Shown: positions 42,802 through 55,470 of the stretch, piece by piece
Position numbering within the stretch: the stretch's first letter is position 1
Layout: each line of letters starts with the position of its first letter
Source of the DNA: Chara braunii
Taxonomy: Eukaryota; Streptophyta; Charophyceae; Charales; Characeae
Assembly: GCA_003427395.1 (NCBI GenBank)
Contig: BFEA01000410.1
Coordinates: 1,301,195 to 1,365,194 of the forward strand
Direction: 5' to 3'
Length of the DNA stretch: 64,000 nucleotides
Notes under the pieces: model-generated
What the model was told of the DNA's origin: nothing
What the model saw: only the letters and a program-made list of their open reading frames with translations
Database searches by the model: none
Position numbers and translations under genes: made by a program

Positions 42802-43830
42802 TAATGTTCAAAGAAAGCATATGACTGAGTCATTCATCTTAGAAACAATGAACAATCTTTTGACATAAACTTTTCTTAAAAAAAACATCCAAATAGTTGA
42901 GTCATTCACCTTAGAAACAATGCTCTACTCCTTTTTCTCAATATAAAAAAACAAACAGGGTACTCTGAGTCATTAATCTTAGAAACAATGATAAGAGTCT
43001 GTTTAGAAACCTCCTAAAATAAACAACGTTCAGACCATTCATCTTAGAAACAATGTCCGACCCTAAAAGTTCAAGTTGTTAAGACCCCAAACAAACAACA
43101 ACCAGACCATTCATCTTAAAAACAATGTCTGGTTGTGGAGAAAAAACAGGTCAAGAAACACAGCAACCAAGTTATTCATCTTAGAAAAAAATGCTTGGTG
43201 CTTCATAAAACAAGAAGAAAACAAAGAATCAGGTCATTCATCTTATAAAAAATATTTGGTTCTTCAGAAAAAAAAAAAAAAACATTCAGCCTATTCCTCT
43301 TAGAAACAATTCATGACCCTTTAAGACTCAGTCAAACTCGAACAAAACTGCTTTTCTCTCACCTTCCCCCCAATTTATACCTCTCGTATGAATTCAAACA
43401 ACAAAAATAATAGATGATCTCTCACATATGCATTCCCTTTACTTAATTTAATCAAGTTATGAAAAGAAAACACAAGTCATAGAGGAACACATCTATACCT
43501 GTTAAACAAACTAGAGAAATGTAACGATGGGGGTTTAGTGGGTTTACACACAACAAAAGGAAGTTATACCTGACATGACTCTACCTCCAGAACCTCGCAT
43601 AGATTCCGGCAGAGCTCCCGCAATCGATGGGTAGACTCCCCACAAAGTCTTGATGCGGTCTTACATGTTGCAATCCCGCCTACCGCCTTCCTCTCGTAAC
43701 CAAAGATTAGACTGAAATAAGGGGTTTCAAATGCTCAAGATACGAGAAGGGATCAGACCCAACTCGCATGGGAGGGTCTTGTTACCTTGATGCGCTTGAG
43801 GGCCCTGCAATGGTGGCCACGGTCATAGTA

Positions 43831-45884
43831 AGACGGCCAAACTGAAACCGAAACGCAAAACAATTGCACCTGACAAACCTCTAAGTCGCAATGATAGTGT
43901 CTTTTGCAACGTCTGACCTCCCCCCAAGTTGTAGCGCCGTTACCTCTGATCAAACACTGCTACGCAGCCTGGAGAGACCGCGGTCAAATAAAGTCCACCC
44001 ACCTATGCTCTATTCGCAAAAAATGCAGTTGAACTAAAAAAGATTGCGCACAGATTAAATACACTGTCACTCAACAATTGTCGTGGGTTGCCAATAACAC
44101 TCGCTCTCTCCTTCCCCGAGGCAGTGAAATCATTCCACTCTCTGAGCAGGAAGCCCGAACGGATTACCGGCCTCTTGTCCAACGGTCAACGCAAGTACAA
44201 CAACACCTGTGGGGAGAGCATAACCGGCAGTACAGTGCAACACAGTAAATAACATAGCAATAGTAACGACAACTTGTACAGCGATGACACAAAAAAAAAA
44301 AAAAACACAAAAATTATAAAAATATAATAGTTGCCCAACACCGAGAAGGGACAATAGCAACCAGATTTTCAATAGCGGCAGAGGGTCTCCTCCCACCAAC
44401 CTGAGCCTTGTAACAACCAAAAGACTTAACACCACTCGAGCTCCCTACCACCATCTGAAAGCACAGTAGCGGTGCCTACCAGTGAGGCATCTCCTTTTCC
44501 AAAATACGCAGAAACATCAATTACGCCATTTGTATTGGTCGTTGTCTATGACTACAACAACCTACAACAATAGTTCTTACCCGACATGTTGGCGTTACAA
44601 TATGAGAAGTAGTAGTATTGTTAGTGATGACCACAACTCCAAACAACATAATGATCTCCCCCCCCTTCTACTCTTTCAATGCATAAGGCTGGCTTCCCAA
44701 CCTTGTGCACACTTCCCTACATGCAGGATAAAAGAGCATGAACTCCAACATACAGGACTAAGCGCAGGATAGAGAACTTATTTAAGTCTGCGTAACGACA
44801 CAACAAAATTTAATGGAGCAACGAGCCAGGCACGATTACGAGTAAAGAGCGACACTGCAATCAGGCCAACGATCACGTTCAGTAGCACAAACGGCGACAT
44901 CGAATCTGCGCACAAGCATGATGGTACTCTGAAGCATCCAACGATGGCCACGCCCCGTTACTCAACCAAATGGGCAAAATGAAAGTGAAATTTCCCTTGA
45001 AGTTGGGGAAGATACAGGCGGCAACTCCAACACTGTGTTTGTCTTCTACTGAGAAACTGACAATGAACCTTCCACCTAAATACGGGAAGGTACGTTGCGA
45101 TTATCTCAGACAACTACGAGCGAAGTAACCGTAAGAAACGTGATTACCGCCACGATTTTGAGGAGATGTCGACGATTCCACTCGTTGCGCCGCTAATCAC
45201 CCATGCGCAAAACAAGAATGAATCTTCTACTAGAAGATAAAAATATATATTGCTTTCTCGTCAGGCTTGCAGAGGGATATCGAGAGGCTACTTCCATCGA
45301 TAGGACGAGCAAAATCCGAATGAATCTTCCGCTAGAGCCGGAGGGATAAAGTCAGTCTGGATTGCCTGCTGCCCGCCAACCTCTCCTGCCTGCTACCTCC
45401 TCCCATCGCATCTGGCCGAGAACTTGCGGAAGGGAGGCAATTGCCAAGCCGATGACGAGGAAAGATCACCACGAGCACGAGAATCACCACCATCGCAATC
45501 GAGAATACCACTACTTTGATCAGAATCAACACCACTTCATCTTCCAGGATCCGAATGTCACTAACGGAAGCACATACTCGAAAACAACCATCATGATCAT
45601 GTTCATGAAGAAGACGAGTATTTGCACTGCGATCGCAGTAGCGACCGCACTGTCTGGTTGTAGCGCTTGGCTGCGATGATGCTCATGGGCGCGTGAATAT
45701 CTCGCTAGAATCTGGCTAGCTACATTGGCAGTTCGTCAAGCCGCACCATCTCCGTGTGCAGCTATCCTGGCTTGCAGCGCAAAAACTACCCACTTAGCTC
45801 ACAATCCGAGCTCGCCATCAAATTTGTCATCCCTCAAAATCCCCAAATTGACTCCTCATTGGTCTGACTCGATTAAGAATCAAA
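43831..45884. other. Noncoding DNA beside copy D, no supported gene
   Basis: The first part resembles the CTG/TGC-rich flank of other family-1 copies in reverse (CAACA-rich, with CTCTATTCGC near 44009). A His-rich open frame (about 45450-45550) arises from CACCA/GAATCA repeats and ends in a hydrophobic stretch; it lacks any recognised domain and is not called. Confidence 0.5.
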
Positions 45885-46668
45885 TGGGCTGCTTATCCCT
45901 TGCTCCACCATACCCGTTTCCTATCATCCCCTTTCTTAAATGTATCCGCGCCAGATTCATTTCATTATTCTTTGCCTGTTGCCTCTGCCTCCGATTGTCT
46001 TATCTTTCATCGCCGTATTTTGTCCGTTCTTGTTTCGCCTTTGTCCCCAAGTCCGACAAAACGTGCCCGAGAAGCTCTGCTACCCTAAGGGAAACTTCAG
46101 AAGGATCCATCTACTTAACGACTCGAGCTTTACCCGATATAACTGTTTATCGACTCTAACTATCATGAGGGAAAATTCAGAGGGAACCGAGTACTAGACG
46201 GTTCGATTGGTCTTTCGCCCCTGTACCCAAGTCTGACGATCGATCTGCACACCTGTATTGCTGCGAGCGTCCAATAGAGTGCCCTCCCCACTATTTAAGT
46301 CGTCAGTCTCGCGACCCTGCGCGGGACCAGACGCACAAGCCATACTAATCTTTTGTGTATCATTCCAATTTTAACGGATGTTCCGAAGAACCAAGCGAAG
46401 TGGGCTGCTTATCCCTTGCTCCACCATACCCGTTTCCTATCATCCCCTTTCTTAAATGTATCCGCGCCAGATTCATTTCATTATTCTTTGCCTGTTGCCT
46501 CTGCCTCCGATTGTCTTATCTTTCATCCGCGTATTTTCTCCGTTCTTGTTTCGCCTTTGTCCCCAAGTCCGACAAAACGTGTCCGAGAAGCTCTGCTACC
46601 CTAAGGGAAACTTCAGAAGGATCCATCTACTTGACGGCTCGAGCTTTACCCGATAAAACTGTTCAACA

Positions 46669-46714
<46 letters not shown>

Positions 46715-46916
46715 CGGTTCGATTAGTCTTTCGCCCCTATACCCAAGTCCGACGATCGATCTGCACACCTGTATTGCTGCGAGCGTCCAATAGAGTGCCC
46801 TCCCCACTATTTAAGTCGTCAGTCTCGCGATCCTGCGCGGGACCAGACGCACAGGCCATACTAATCTTTTGTGTATCATTCCAATTTTAACGGATGTCCT
46901 GAAGAACCAAGCGAAG
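45885..46916 (+). repeat. Two tandem 516-bp units
   Basis: 45885-46400 and 46401-46916 are the same length and nearly identical, both starting TGGGCTGCTTATCCCTTGCT. Each contains CCCACTATTTAAGTCGTCAG, a TATA-like motif upstream of TGCGCGGGACCAGACGCACA, so the unit could be a promoter-bearing repeat such as a tandem long terminal repeat. No coding frame is shared that looks real. The base after the second unit continues TGGGCC, the expected start of a third. Confidence 0.85.
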
Positions 46917-47983
46917 TGGGCCGTGGGTAATCCAGAATAATTTAATTTTGGTCATCTAACTACATCTGAATTTGAACTTTGGTCTATATTTCAACAATTC
47001 ATGGGTGCACCCACTGAGCTAGGCTCTTGGGTTCTGACCAATGTTATGGAACCAACACCACTTTGGCCTCAAATAACTCAGACTACTTCAGGCATCCTAG
47101 CTCATCAGGATTCAGACTTAAGCCCATATTTTATCAGTTGTGGGTGCACCAACTACGCTAGGCCCCACGGTTCCGACACCGGTCTCGATCCTAACACCGG
47201 AACTGGTACCGATCCCAAATGAAAACGAGACATAAATAACAAGACCGAAAAGTAAAATAAAACACGAAAATAAAAAGAAATATAAGACTGGAGGAGGATA
47301 AGGAACCTCTGGCACCCCCTGAATTCCACCTATCGGACCCGTGGGCATGACCGATAGCAACACCAAAAAGGGGATAGCCCCGCTGGACCCGTAACCCCTT
47401 GATTCTTTTCGCTGCCCCATCGCTCCGTATCGCTGGTCGTTGGCCTCGATCCCCGAATCTGCAGTATGAAAGTCTGACACCATATCCAGTAGTCATAGGC
47501 TCAAGGCTGAGATTAGTAGCTGCGCAAATTCATATATCCAGTAGCCATAGGCCCTAGGCTGAGTTTACTAGCCGCGCAAATCCATATAAGTGGGTATTGT
47601 GCGACACTCGGCCCTACCAACTCATACCAAGGCCACACCTTGACCTACCAATTAAATTTATGGCCGTCAAGCTCCCACGTGTACCGCGCAGAGGCCAGAT
47701 CTGTGCTTTTACTCTGTCGCTCACTCGGCGTATCACAAAAAAAATTGCACCGTCGTCATAGTCGTACTCCATATGAGCGCATGCACACCATCGTCACATC
47801 AATGAAAGAGATCACTTAGTCCTATTTTAATAAAAGTCAAAATTGGCCGGCGGATGCGCAAACTCTATAACATCAATAAGAAACATCATGCACACCTCAA
47901 AACTTCGCGCCCACACACTCTCTACTTTCAATCGAACATTTAGTCCTTGAAAAAAAAGTACAATCGCCACTCGCGTTGTCGGC
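46917..47983. other. Noncoding spacer, no gene seen
   Basis: Two loose repeats contain CCAGTAGYCATAGG (47487, 47540) and two contain GGGTGCACCNACT (47003, 47144). Open frames in this part are not protein-like. Confidence 0.5.
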
Positions 47984-48009
47984 GCGAATACCCTTACAAG
48001 GGTATCCGC
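47984..48009 (+). other. AATACCCTT hairpin, second locus
   Basis: ATACCCTT (47988-47995), loop AC, AAGGGTAT (47998-48005), with outer GCG/CGC (47984-47986, 48007-48009) after one A-C mismatch. The following CTGGGTTTTGTAAGTGACAG resembles the inverse of sequence at 56048-56066. Confidence 0.75.
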
Positions 48010-51000
48010 CCTGGGTTTTGTAAGTGACAGAAAGTAAGGTTCGTTCAAAACTTGAGTATATCGTGCGAAGTCGCGGTTGTGGCTGGTTCGCGTTGACTGA
48101 AAGGTTGAAGGGAAGTAGAGAGTATGTGGGCGCGCAGCTTTGAGGCACGAGTGATGATTTTTCCTTGATGTTATAAGGTCGGCGTTTCCACCGGCAAAAA
48201 ATTTGGCTTTGATTAAAACTAGGGAAGGTTATCCATTGCATTGAAGTAACCATGGTACATCTGCGTTCATACGGCACGCGTCATCGGAAGTGGTGTAGCT
48301 TTGGGCAGTATTGGGGTGTGCGAGAGAAAGTAGAAAGCAAGTGGTGACCTCCGTGCTGTAGAGGCGGGAGGTTGACGGTCATGGACGGAGCCAGGCCCTA
48401 TGAGTGGCGGGCGTCATAGGTCGGCAGTCGTGAGTTCGGTCTGTGGGCAGAGGAGTAGCCTTTATATATTTTGGTAGGCGCGCGTGCCGTACGACAACAA
48501 CTTGTATTGATTTTTGCAGTAGTCTGTCTCAACCTTAGGTACTAGCACTGTTGATAACGACTTTTCGGCGCCGCACCGTGTGAAGTTACGCAGGCACTGG
48601 GTTGACCGTGCCCCCATCAATAGTAAAAGTCGCTGCCAAAGCCAAGAAGGGATGGCGCGAACTAAAGTAAAGGGCGGGTTTTTCCAGCATGAAAGTGGTA
48701 GGGGGGCAGTCTTCCGAGAGAGAGGCAGCCTGGGCCTGATGGCCGTGGCATAGCGGGGTTACACGCACGGCGGGCCGAGTACAGCCTGCCTCTGAGCCAG
48801 CGGAAGCGCGCATGCTGGGCCGGGGGTTTAGACAGCAGCATGGGCAGCAGCCTTGGTGCACCTCTGCAGGCCCAGGACTGCTGCAGTTGCTCTTCATATG
48901 AGCAGCTGCGTGGCTGCAACCAGGCTTGGGCTTAGCCCTATTGGTTACAGCACTAGACTTTCAAGGACTTTCAAGCAGCAGACCTTGGGATTGAGGCTGG
49001 CAGCTAGCAGTGGAGTGGTGGAGGAGTGCTATGGAGTGAACTAAGGGATTGAGGGTGGACTATCCCCCTTAGTTTTGTTGGGGAGTCCGGCCGCGGGTCT
49101 GATAGGCAGGACCGAGGACCAAGTGTCAACCGTCCTCCTCCCCCTCAGCCGTTTTTCCAGATTCTCTAAGTTTTTTTTTTATTTAATTATTATTATTATT
49201 ATTTCTTGTTTTTGTCCCATATGGGATGCGGCCCGGTGCCGGTACCGGGACCAGCCGTGAGGGCCAAGCGCCTCGTTCAGTGGATACACCACTGACTGTG
49301 GAAGCACAGACACAGTGCCCCGGTCCTTCGAGACATCTGGTAGAGTTCGGGACGAGGCAGGGCACTGTGGACCGATGGTACTGCGGGATGCTCACAGCAG
49401 CACGGAGTGCGGATCGTTCGTCGTGGGTATAAGGGCGGATTAGTACGAGGCGAGGGACAGGCAGCGGGCTGGCGCTGACGGGCAGGCCACTGCGCTAAGG
49501 CAGCAAGCGGGGTGGAGGAAGAGTGAAACGGGATAGGACACTACGGCAGGTACATGCAGCAGGTGAGGGGGCTATGGTGGAAGCGAGAGCGGAGCCCAGC
49601 GAGCGAGGGAGTACGGAGGACAGTAAAGAAAGGGTAGCGGGAGAAGGGGGCTGAATCTGGACGGTTTATCCACCAGGTGCATGCAGAGAGGGGGAGCGGG
49701 CGCAGAGCTGGTATCGTATCCGTGGCGAGCGGGGCAGGCAGTAGCGCGCAGGTAGCGGAGTGGGCGCGTAGCAGAGTGGTGGGTGTAAGGCGGTGTAAGA
49801 GGTGAATGGATTGGGACCGGATCCTGGGCAGGATGCGTGCGAACGGGGGAGACTGCGGCTATCGGGCGCAGCAGTGGCGGTGGTATCAGGCGCTGCGTTA
49901 CAGCCAGCCAAGACCGGGACGGGGCGCTGCCTCAGACTCTACAGCCATGGCTGTTCGAGTCCGGTGGTACGCTGGTCGGAGTCGTGTGTCGGCATGCCTC
50001 CCACCATCGCTTCTTGCGATTGATGGGGCGCCCGCTACCCAGTTGTGTCTACCGACAAGTATACGCCACTGCTACGGGCTAGGTAATGGGGGAGAGGAGT
50101 TGAGAAAGAGAGAGAACGGAAGGCAGGGAGAAGAGCGGGAGAGTGTAGTGAACCTGGACGCTGCTTCGCGCCAGGTACACCCGACGTAGAGAGAAGGTTG
50201 ATGAAGGTAAGAAGGAAGGTGGGGTTGAAAAGAGAAGACCTCCTGTCTTACCTGATTCTTGAGTGTTTTCGGAAAGAAAAGATGAGGAGCAGTGGATCAG
50301 GAGTAGGGCGGAACTAGATATGGAATTAGATGTTTGAAATAGATTAGAGGTGGTGGGGAATAAGAAGAAAGGAGTGCGCCGGAGTTGACGAAGAGAAGAG
50401 TGGTGAAGAGGAGAGAAGCTATAACTCGCCCGTTCCTTAATGGAAACGGGCGAAGTAAAACTCGATTTTGGGGTTTTCGACCATTGTGAACATGATGGCG
50501 TAGTTAGTTTTTGAGTTGGGGGTTCAGATTTGGTGGTACGGTGATTTTGAGCTGCGCCCAGGAAGGAGGGCGATGGATTTGCCCGCACTTTAGTGAAAGG
50601 ATTCAGTCTCGTTTAAGCATGTACGACGGAGGCCGACTGCACGGCCCTCCTACTAGCCATCAAGAGATGTCATTGGTGGTGAATGAGATGTCATTTTGGT
50701 TCTGACGGGCGTCTTCATCCGCCCGTGGTCATTCCCTCGGCTCAAAATGATCGCGACTGGCGGAGCTGTTCTCCTCTCCTCGCTGTTCCTTTCGTCTTCG
50801 TTACCACCGGTAGCGAGCCCAATGCACCAAGTCGCCCCCCGGCGGAACGTGTGGCTGCTAAGGAGGGGGAGCGAGTGCCACAAGTTTAGAGAGAGAGCAC
50901 CTACGTCGGTGGCCTGGAGGTGCGGGAGGCATCAAAAACTGGACTGCAAAAGAAAAGAAAAAAAGAAAAAAAAAAGCGAATTCTAACTGACAAAAGGGTG

Positions 51001-51640
51001 GCGGTGTACCTGCCTATGTTCCAGCGAAAGACTCATTCTCAAGTTGCCTGTCCACTGAGCGGTGGAGCAGGCTCGGGGTTTGGGGTGCCGTTTCTCGTTT
51101 TTCATTGCTTAAGGGTCGTCGCCACCATCTTCGATTTTTCTTTTTTTTTCGGCTTGAGGGAGTTCCGGGTTGACTGCAATGATCTGTACCATCCCACAGG
51201 TGGTCACCAATTCAGGTCGTCGGCGGTCTCCCTCCTGATGTAATCAATAGAGTGATATGAACCCGGCTAAAAGCACGGCCAGGTGCGTGGAGAACAGGGA
51301 AGAGTAATGGGGTAATGTATAGGAAAGAGAGGGAGCAGCGAAAGCTAGCATTGGGGAATGGAGGCCTGGCCGTACTCGTGGTCTAAGGCCGCTGATCCTG
51401 TTCTGCGGTCATCATATGTAATCGAATGACAGTTGTTATGCGTGGGGAATGCTGTGATTTGGCTAAGTGATGATCATCTCAATCTGCTGATTCTGCTCCG
51501 TGTAGCTTACTATAGAGGTAAGCTGCTTCATTGCTGTGCTTCATTGCTGTGCTTCATTGTCTGGAATAGAGGTCAAGCCTCATGGTTTTTGGATCTACTC
51601 ATGTGGGTGGCATAGGGGCTGTGGTGTTGAATATCTACAG
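48010..51640 (+). other. G-rich noncoding DNA, family-3 copy 2, no gene seen
   Basis: It resembles 30439-33380 in composition and in recurring CCAGGTGCATGCAG or GCCAGGTRC words after GAACCTGGA. A hairpin CGCCCGTT (50427-50434)/AACGGGCG (50445-50452) matches the CCCGTT hairpins of 4460 and 27322. A (TTA)n run lies at 49187-49204. Open frames of up to 169 codons (for example 50079-50588 minus) are Ser-rich translations of purine tracts and are not supported. Confidence 0.5.
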
Positions 51641-51642
51641 CC

Positions 51643-51643
<1 letters not shown>

Positions 51644-51684
<41 letters not shown>
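51644..51684 (+). repeat. (AG)n microsatellite
   Basis: It is a continuous AG dinucleotide run. Confidence 0.95.
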
Positions 51685-51687
<3 letters not shown>

Positions 51688-53068
51688 AAGAGAAAGGAGG
51701 GGAATAGGATGCTCAGTACCTGGTTGGCTGGGCTGTCCAATGCACGGCTTCACCTGGACTGCACATGGCCGGGAAGATGGCCTGTGTGCATTCCTCTTTA
51801 TTTTTCAACTTTGATATTAGTTTTGTCTACTCTTACTGTTATTTTTTTATTTTTATTTTTTACTTTATCAAGCCTGACTGTAACCCAGGAAAGTTGAGTG
51901 TAAGGGGGGGCGCCGCTCAGTCCGGGAAGTCTAAGTTGCCTGTGGGGGATGATGGAGGCTCGTTGGAGTGACTCCCGGACTCAGTGAGTGGTGACAACCA
52001 ACAGTCTGCGGGCTCAACCATGGTGTAAGTAGTTGCTGTGTTGCTTTGCTCCGTATTGGATGTACGGACGGCCAAGTCTGTGGTCTGCCACTGCCCTGCT
52101 GCCGACGTCCGACTTACTCCTCGGGTGGTTCGCTGCAGAATGAGGTGTTCGCTGTGCAGTGTGGCTGCGTTACAGGGGTTGCCCTGTGCATCGCTGCTCC
52201 GCTGTCGTACTGCTCATCGGGGGCCGTGCCTTCTGTGTAGTTGCCACTTCTTCATTCCGAAGGTTGGTGGCCCTGCTGCTGATGCCGGTGCTTCGTTTCA
52301 CGGTCCTCAACCGGCTAACCCGCTCGCCCTGTTGTCCCTTACAGGGCTGTTGCCCTGGTTATGCTGCTCCTGCTGGCTACTACGGGCTGCGGGAAACTGC
52401 TGCAGCTGTGGACTAAGCACGGACTGCTGCTGTCTGCTGCAGATGGGCGCGGGCCATTGTTGCTACTACTGCCGTTGGCGACCGCTGCATACTGCCGTTG
52501 CTGCTGTATGCTGCTGCGGCGTTTACCGTTACGGGTGCTGTGTGTTTTCTGAACAGCGCCGCATTTTCACTTGCACTTCGAATAGAGCACGGGGGTGGTT
52601 GTGCTACTACTCCGGGGGTCTAGCGGGTTGCTGTCACGGCAAATAGTTACTGCTGCTGAGACTGTGTGGCTGAACAGCTATCGCTGTCTCCACGCTGTCG
52701 CGGCGGGTTAAGCTTGTGCGTCCAGGTTCGGGGGGGGCCTGCTGCAACTACAATACTGACGGGTGTGCTTCGGGTCACGGACCATGCGGATGACTGAGCT
52801 GCTGTTGGTCAGGCTGCCAGAACACACGGACTGTGGGTTGCTGTGCCTTTGAGAGACTGTTGCGGGGCCACCTTGCTAGGCACCGGACTACTGCGGTACT
52901 TCCATTGATGGTTCTCGCAATACACCCTGTCGTGCACTAGTTGCGTACGACTGTGGGCTCACGGGAGTTAACAGACACTGCATAGGGGCTATCGCAGTGA
53001 CTTGGAGGGTAGCCAGGGGGCCGGGATGCTGCCTCTGATCAAGACTCAGCTACCTCTGCTGCGTTTTA
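51685..53068 (+). other. CTG/TGC-rich DNA 5' of family-1 copy E
   Basis: It resembles 16322-17483, including TTCGAATAGA. A 202-codon Cys/Leu-rich open frame (52038-52646) results from TGC/CTG richness; it has no Cys spacing or domain that I recognise and is not called a gene. Confidence 0.5.
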
Positions 53069-53539
53069 TTGACCATCATTGCGGGGCCCTCAGGCGCATC
53101 AAGGAAACAAGGCCCTCTCCAGTGAGATTGAGCGCACCCCTCCTGAACCCTAAGAGTCTACTCTTCTTACCTCCTTCCTCTAAATCTGGTCTGAGGTTAC
53201 GAGAGGAAGGCGGCAGGCGGGATTGAAACCTGTAGGACCGCGCCAAGGCCTCTGTGGGAGGTTCGCCCCACCGATTGCGGGAGCTCTGTCGGAGCCCAGG
53301 CGGGGTTCTGGAGGCAGGGAACACTCAGGTACAACCCTCGATTTACGCGTGTGATCCTATCACTAAACTATATTATCCTATTGCTATTGACCTGACTGTA
53401 AGTATGACTTGAAAAGATAACTGTTCTTCTTTACTTGTTTGAATTCATGACATTGATTTGCAAAGTAAACTGACAAGTATGTATTGATGTAATTCAGATT
53501 ATCAGTGTGAGTTCAGACAACACAGAACTGTAATGCAAC

Positions 53540-54780
53540 ATGGGCGAACTCATAAGTTGCGGGTTGTTCAGTTCTTCGCACATGTGATTATGTCTAGGCT
53601 GGGCTAGACTACTCATAAGTTGGGTAGCCTGGCTCTACGCCATATGTAATTGTATAGGCTGACCAGGCACAACATAAGTTGTTGTGTCTGGTCATATGCC
53701 TTTCGTCGTTTGTTTAGGCAAAGGTTGGGTTCCTCATAAGTTGAGGTGGTCCAGTTTTTTGGGTATGCCGAAAGTTTAGGCTGGCCAGTCTCACCATAAG
53801 TTGGTGGGACCCGGTCATACGCCTTACGTCGATTGTTTAGGCAGAAGCTGACCACACCATAAGTTGGTGTGACTCAGTCTTATGCTTTACTGTTTCAGGC
53901 GACTATTCACACCATAAGTTGGTGTGGTCAAGTCATGAGCCGCCGTCACAAAGAGAATCGGAGTATACAATTTTGATACTCTATTTATTATGTATAATTA
54001 TGGTAGGCTGGACGCCATAAGTTGGGAGATCCAGCCATATAAGCCGGTAGCAGACAAGGCAGAGGGAAGGAAGATGAACGATACAAAATTGTGTGGTAAC
54101 TTTGGGCAGGCTGACTCATCCATAAGTTGGGTAGTTGGTCCTATGCCCTTGATAACACGAAAACAGAGAGGTATATAAAGTTTGGATATTTCCTTTTTCT
54201 ACACATAACCAACGTTTGGGTGGGGATCCTCATAAGTTGGGGTAACCTGACCACTCGCCTGAAGACAAAATTTGATTGTGATTCTACCTATTGGATGTAG
54301 TTGTGTTGCGGAGGCCGGGCGAACGCATAAGTTGCGGGCTGTTCGGCCACACGCGCGTGTTATTGTTTAGGCAAGGCTAGACTACTCATAAGTTGAGTAG
54401 TCTAGTTTTAAGTTATATGTCAGTGTTTAGGCTGGCCAGGGCAAAACATAAGTTGTTGTGTTCTGATCACATGCCTTTCGTCGTTTGTTTAGGCAGAGGC
54501 TGGACCCCTCATAAGTTGAGGTGGTTCAGTTTTTTGTTTATGCCGAACATTCAGGCTGATCAGCCTTGCCATATGGTGGTGCGGTCCGGTCATACGCCTT
54601 ATGTCAGTCGTCTAAACAAAAACTTATCACACCATAAGTTGGTATGATTTGGTCTTATGCCCTACGTATATTTTTGCTACTAGACTAGGGCACCATAAGT
54701 TGGTGTGGCCTAGCCATATGAACTGGCAGGTCAGTCGCATCCATAAGTTGGGTTGGTTGATCCTATGTCCTATGTAATGA
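53540..54780 (+). repeat. TAAG-loop hairpin array in copy E (best stems)
   Basis: About fifteen units share only CATAAGTTG. CTAGACTACTCA (54377-54388) pairs perfectly over 12 bp with TGAGTAGTCTAG (54394-54405), loop TAAGT. GACCAGGCACAACA (53661-53674) pairs over 14 bp with TGTTGTGTCTGGTC (53680-53693), one G-T pair, same loop. Units with CACACCA/TGGTGTG and CCTCA/TGAGG stems alternate with these. Order resembles itself: the run CTAC, GACCAG, CCTCA, CACCA near 53610-53800 recurs near 54370-54580, so a multi-unit block was duplicated. Confidence 0.9.
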
Positions 54781-55148
54781 AGGGTAAAAAGGGAATAATG
54801 AGGGTTTTTGAACGAACTATGTGATCTGGAAAAGAACCTGAGGATTGGTGAGAGATGTTGTTGCACTCACCTATGCATGTTTTTGAGGGTCATCTCTGGG
54901 GTATTCTCTTTTGATAGAGTAGTTGCTGTAGATGCTCGTCGAGTGCTGCAGCCATAGGAAGGGAAGATGAATCATGAGAGGGAAGTTTGGGATGAGATTA
55001 TGACTGACTCTGCTGGGGGTTAGGATTAGCATTGGCTCATGGCCTCATTCGGAGGGCATGCAGACCAATGTTGAGCCTAAGTTATCAAGCAGGTGTCAGA
55101 AGTTAGTCCCAGGTATAGTTTTGTCTTGCATTTTTGTTTTCAGCTTTG

Positions 55149-55470
55149 TATAAATCTTGGTAACCCACTTTTCCTACGGGAAGCGCTGCCGAAATTTATA
55201 CAAATCCGAAAGAGTTAGTCATTTTTGGACTTATATAAATTCTGGGAAAGCACTTTTTCCTCCGGGAATCCACTTTTCCTACGGGAAGCGCTGCCGCAAT
55301 TTCTACAAATCCGAAAGAGTTAGTTATTTTTTGACTTATAGAAATTCTGGGAAAACACTTTTTCCTCCGGGAAGCGCTGCCGAAAGTTTGCAGAATTTAG
55401 AGAGTTAGAGTATTTTCAGCTAGGAAAGATCTGACAATCCATTCTGTTTAGGGGATATGCTGCCGAAATT
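55149..55470 (+). repeat. GAAGCGCTG hairpin array in copy E
   Basis: TATAAATCTTGG (55149-55160) pairs with CCGAAATTTATA (55189-55200), 10 of 12 Watson-Crick and one T-G. Further units lie near 55235-55305 and 55340-55395, with TCCGGGAAGCGCTGCCG, and a weak one near 55450. Confidence 0.7.

Larger units (their letters stand above)
40425..43320 (-). repeat. TAAG-loop hairpin array in copy D (split)
   Basis: On the plus strand the unit is ATTCATCTTAGAAACAATG. Units lie at about 40438, 40534, 42826, 42907, 42971, 43036, 43109, 43173, 43236 and 43290. Clear arms are AACCAGAC/GTCTGGTT (43100-43107, 43127-43134) and ACCAAG/CTTGGT (43166-43171, 43194-43199). On the sense strand TTC/GAA encloses TAAGAT, replacing CCA/TGG or CTG/CAG of other copies. 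Confidence 0.75.
38040..43830 (-). repeat. Family-1 structured noncoding element, copy D (inverted, interrupted)
   Basis: Read on the minus strand, it has the 5' block (43563-43827), TAAG-loop array (40425-43320), GAAGCGCTG array (39590-40150), CTGTTATC hairpin (39392-39411), internal block (38640-38915) and terminal module (38040-38400). The array is split by TA microsatellites, two inverted-repeat transposons and a gap (40580-42830). No protein is encoded. Its array core, CATTGTTTCTAAGATGAAT, is the most divergent of the five copies. Confidence 0.7.

Noticed and set aside
45362-45679. His-rich open frame ending in a hydrophobic segment (possible metal-binding or lipoprotein-like peptide)
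   Set aside because: Low-complexity CACCA/GAATCA repeats explain the His; no homologous family, and a bacterial-style lipobox reading is out of place here.
45885-46197. 144-codon frame and its shifted relatives in the 516-bp units
   Set aside because: Overlapping frames are open in all three phases in both units, and substitutions between units do not favour any frame.
50079-50588. 169-codon minus-strand Ser-rich frame
   Set aside because: It is a translation of purine-rich DNA in family-3 sequence without any motif.
52038-52646. 202-codon Cys-rich open frame
   Set aside because: It comes from TGC/CTG-rich DNA that flanks family-1 copies; no domain or Cys spacing is recognisable.
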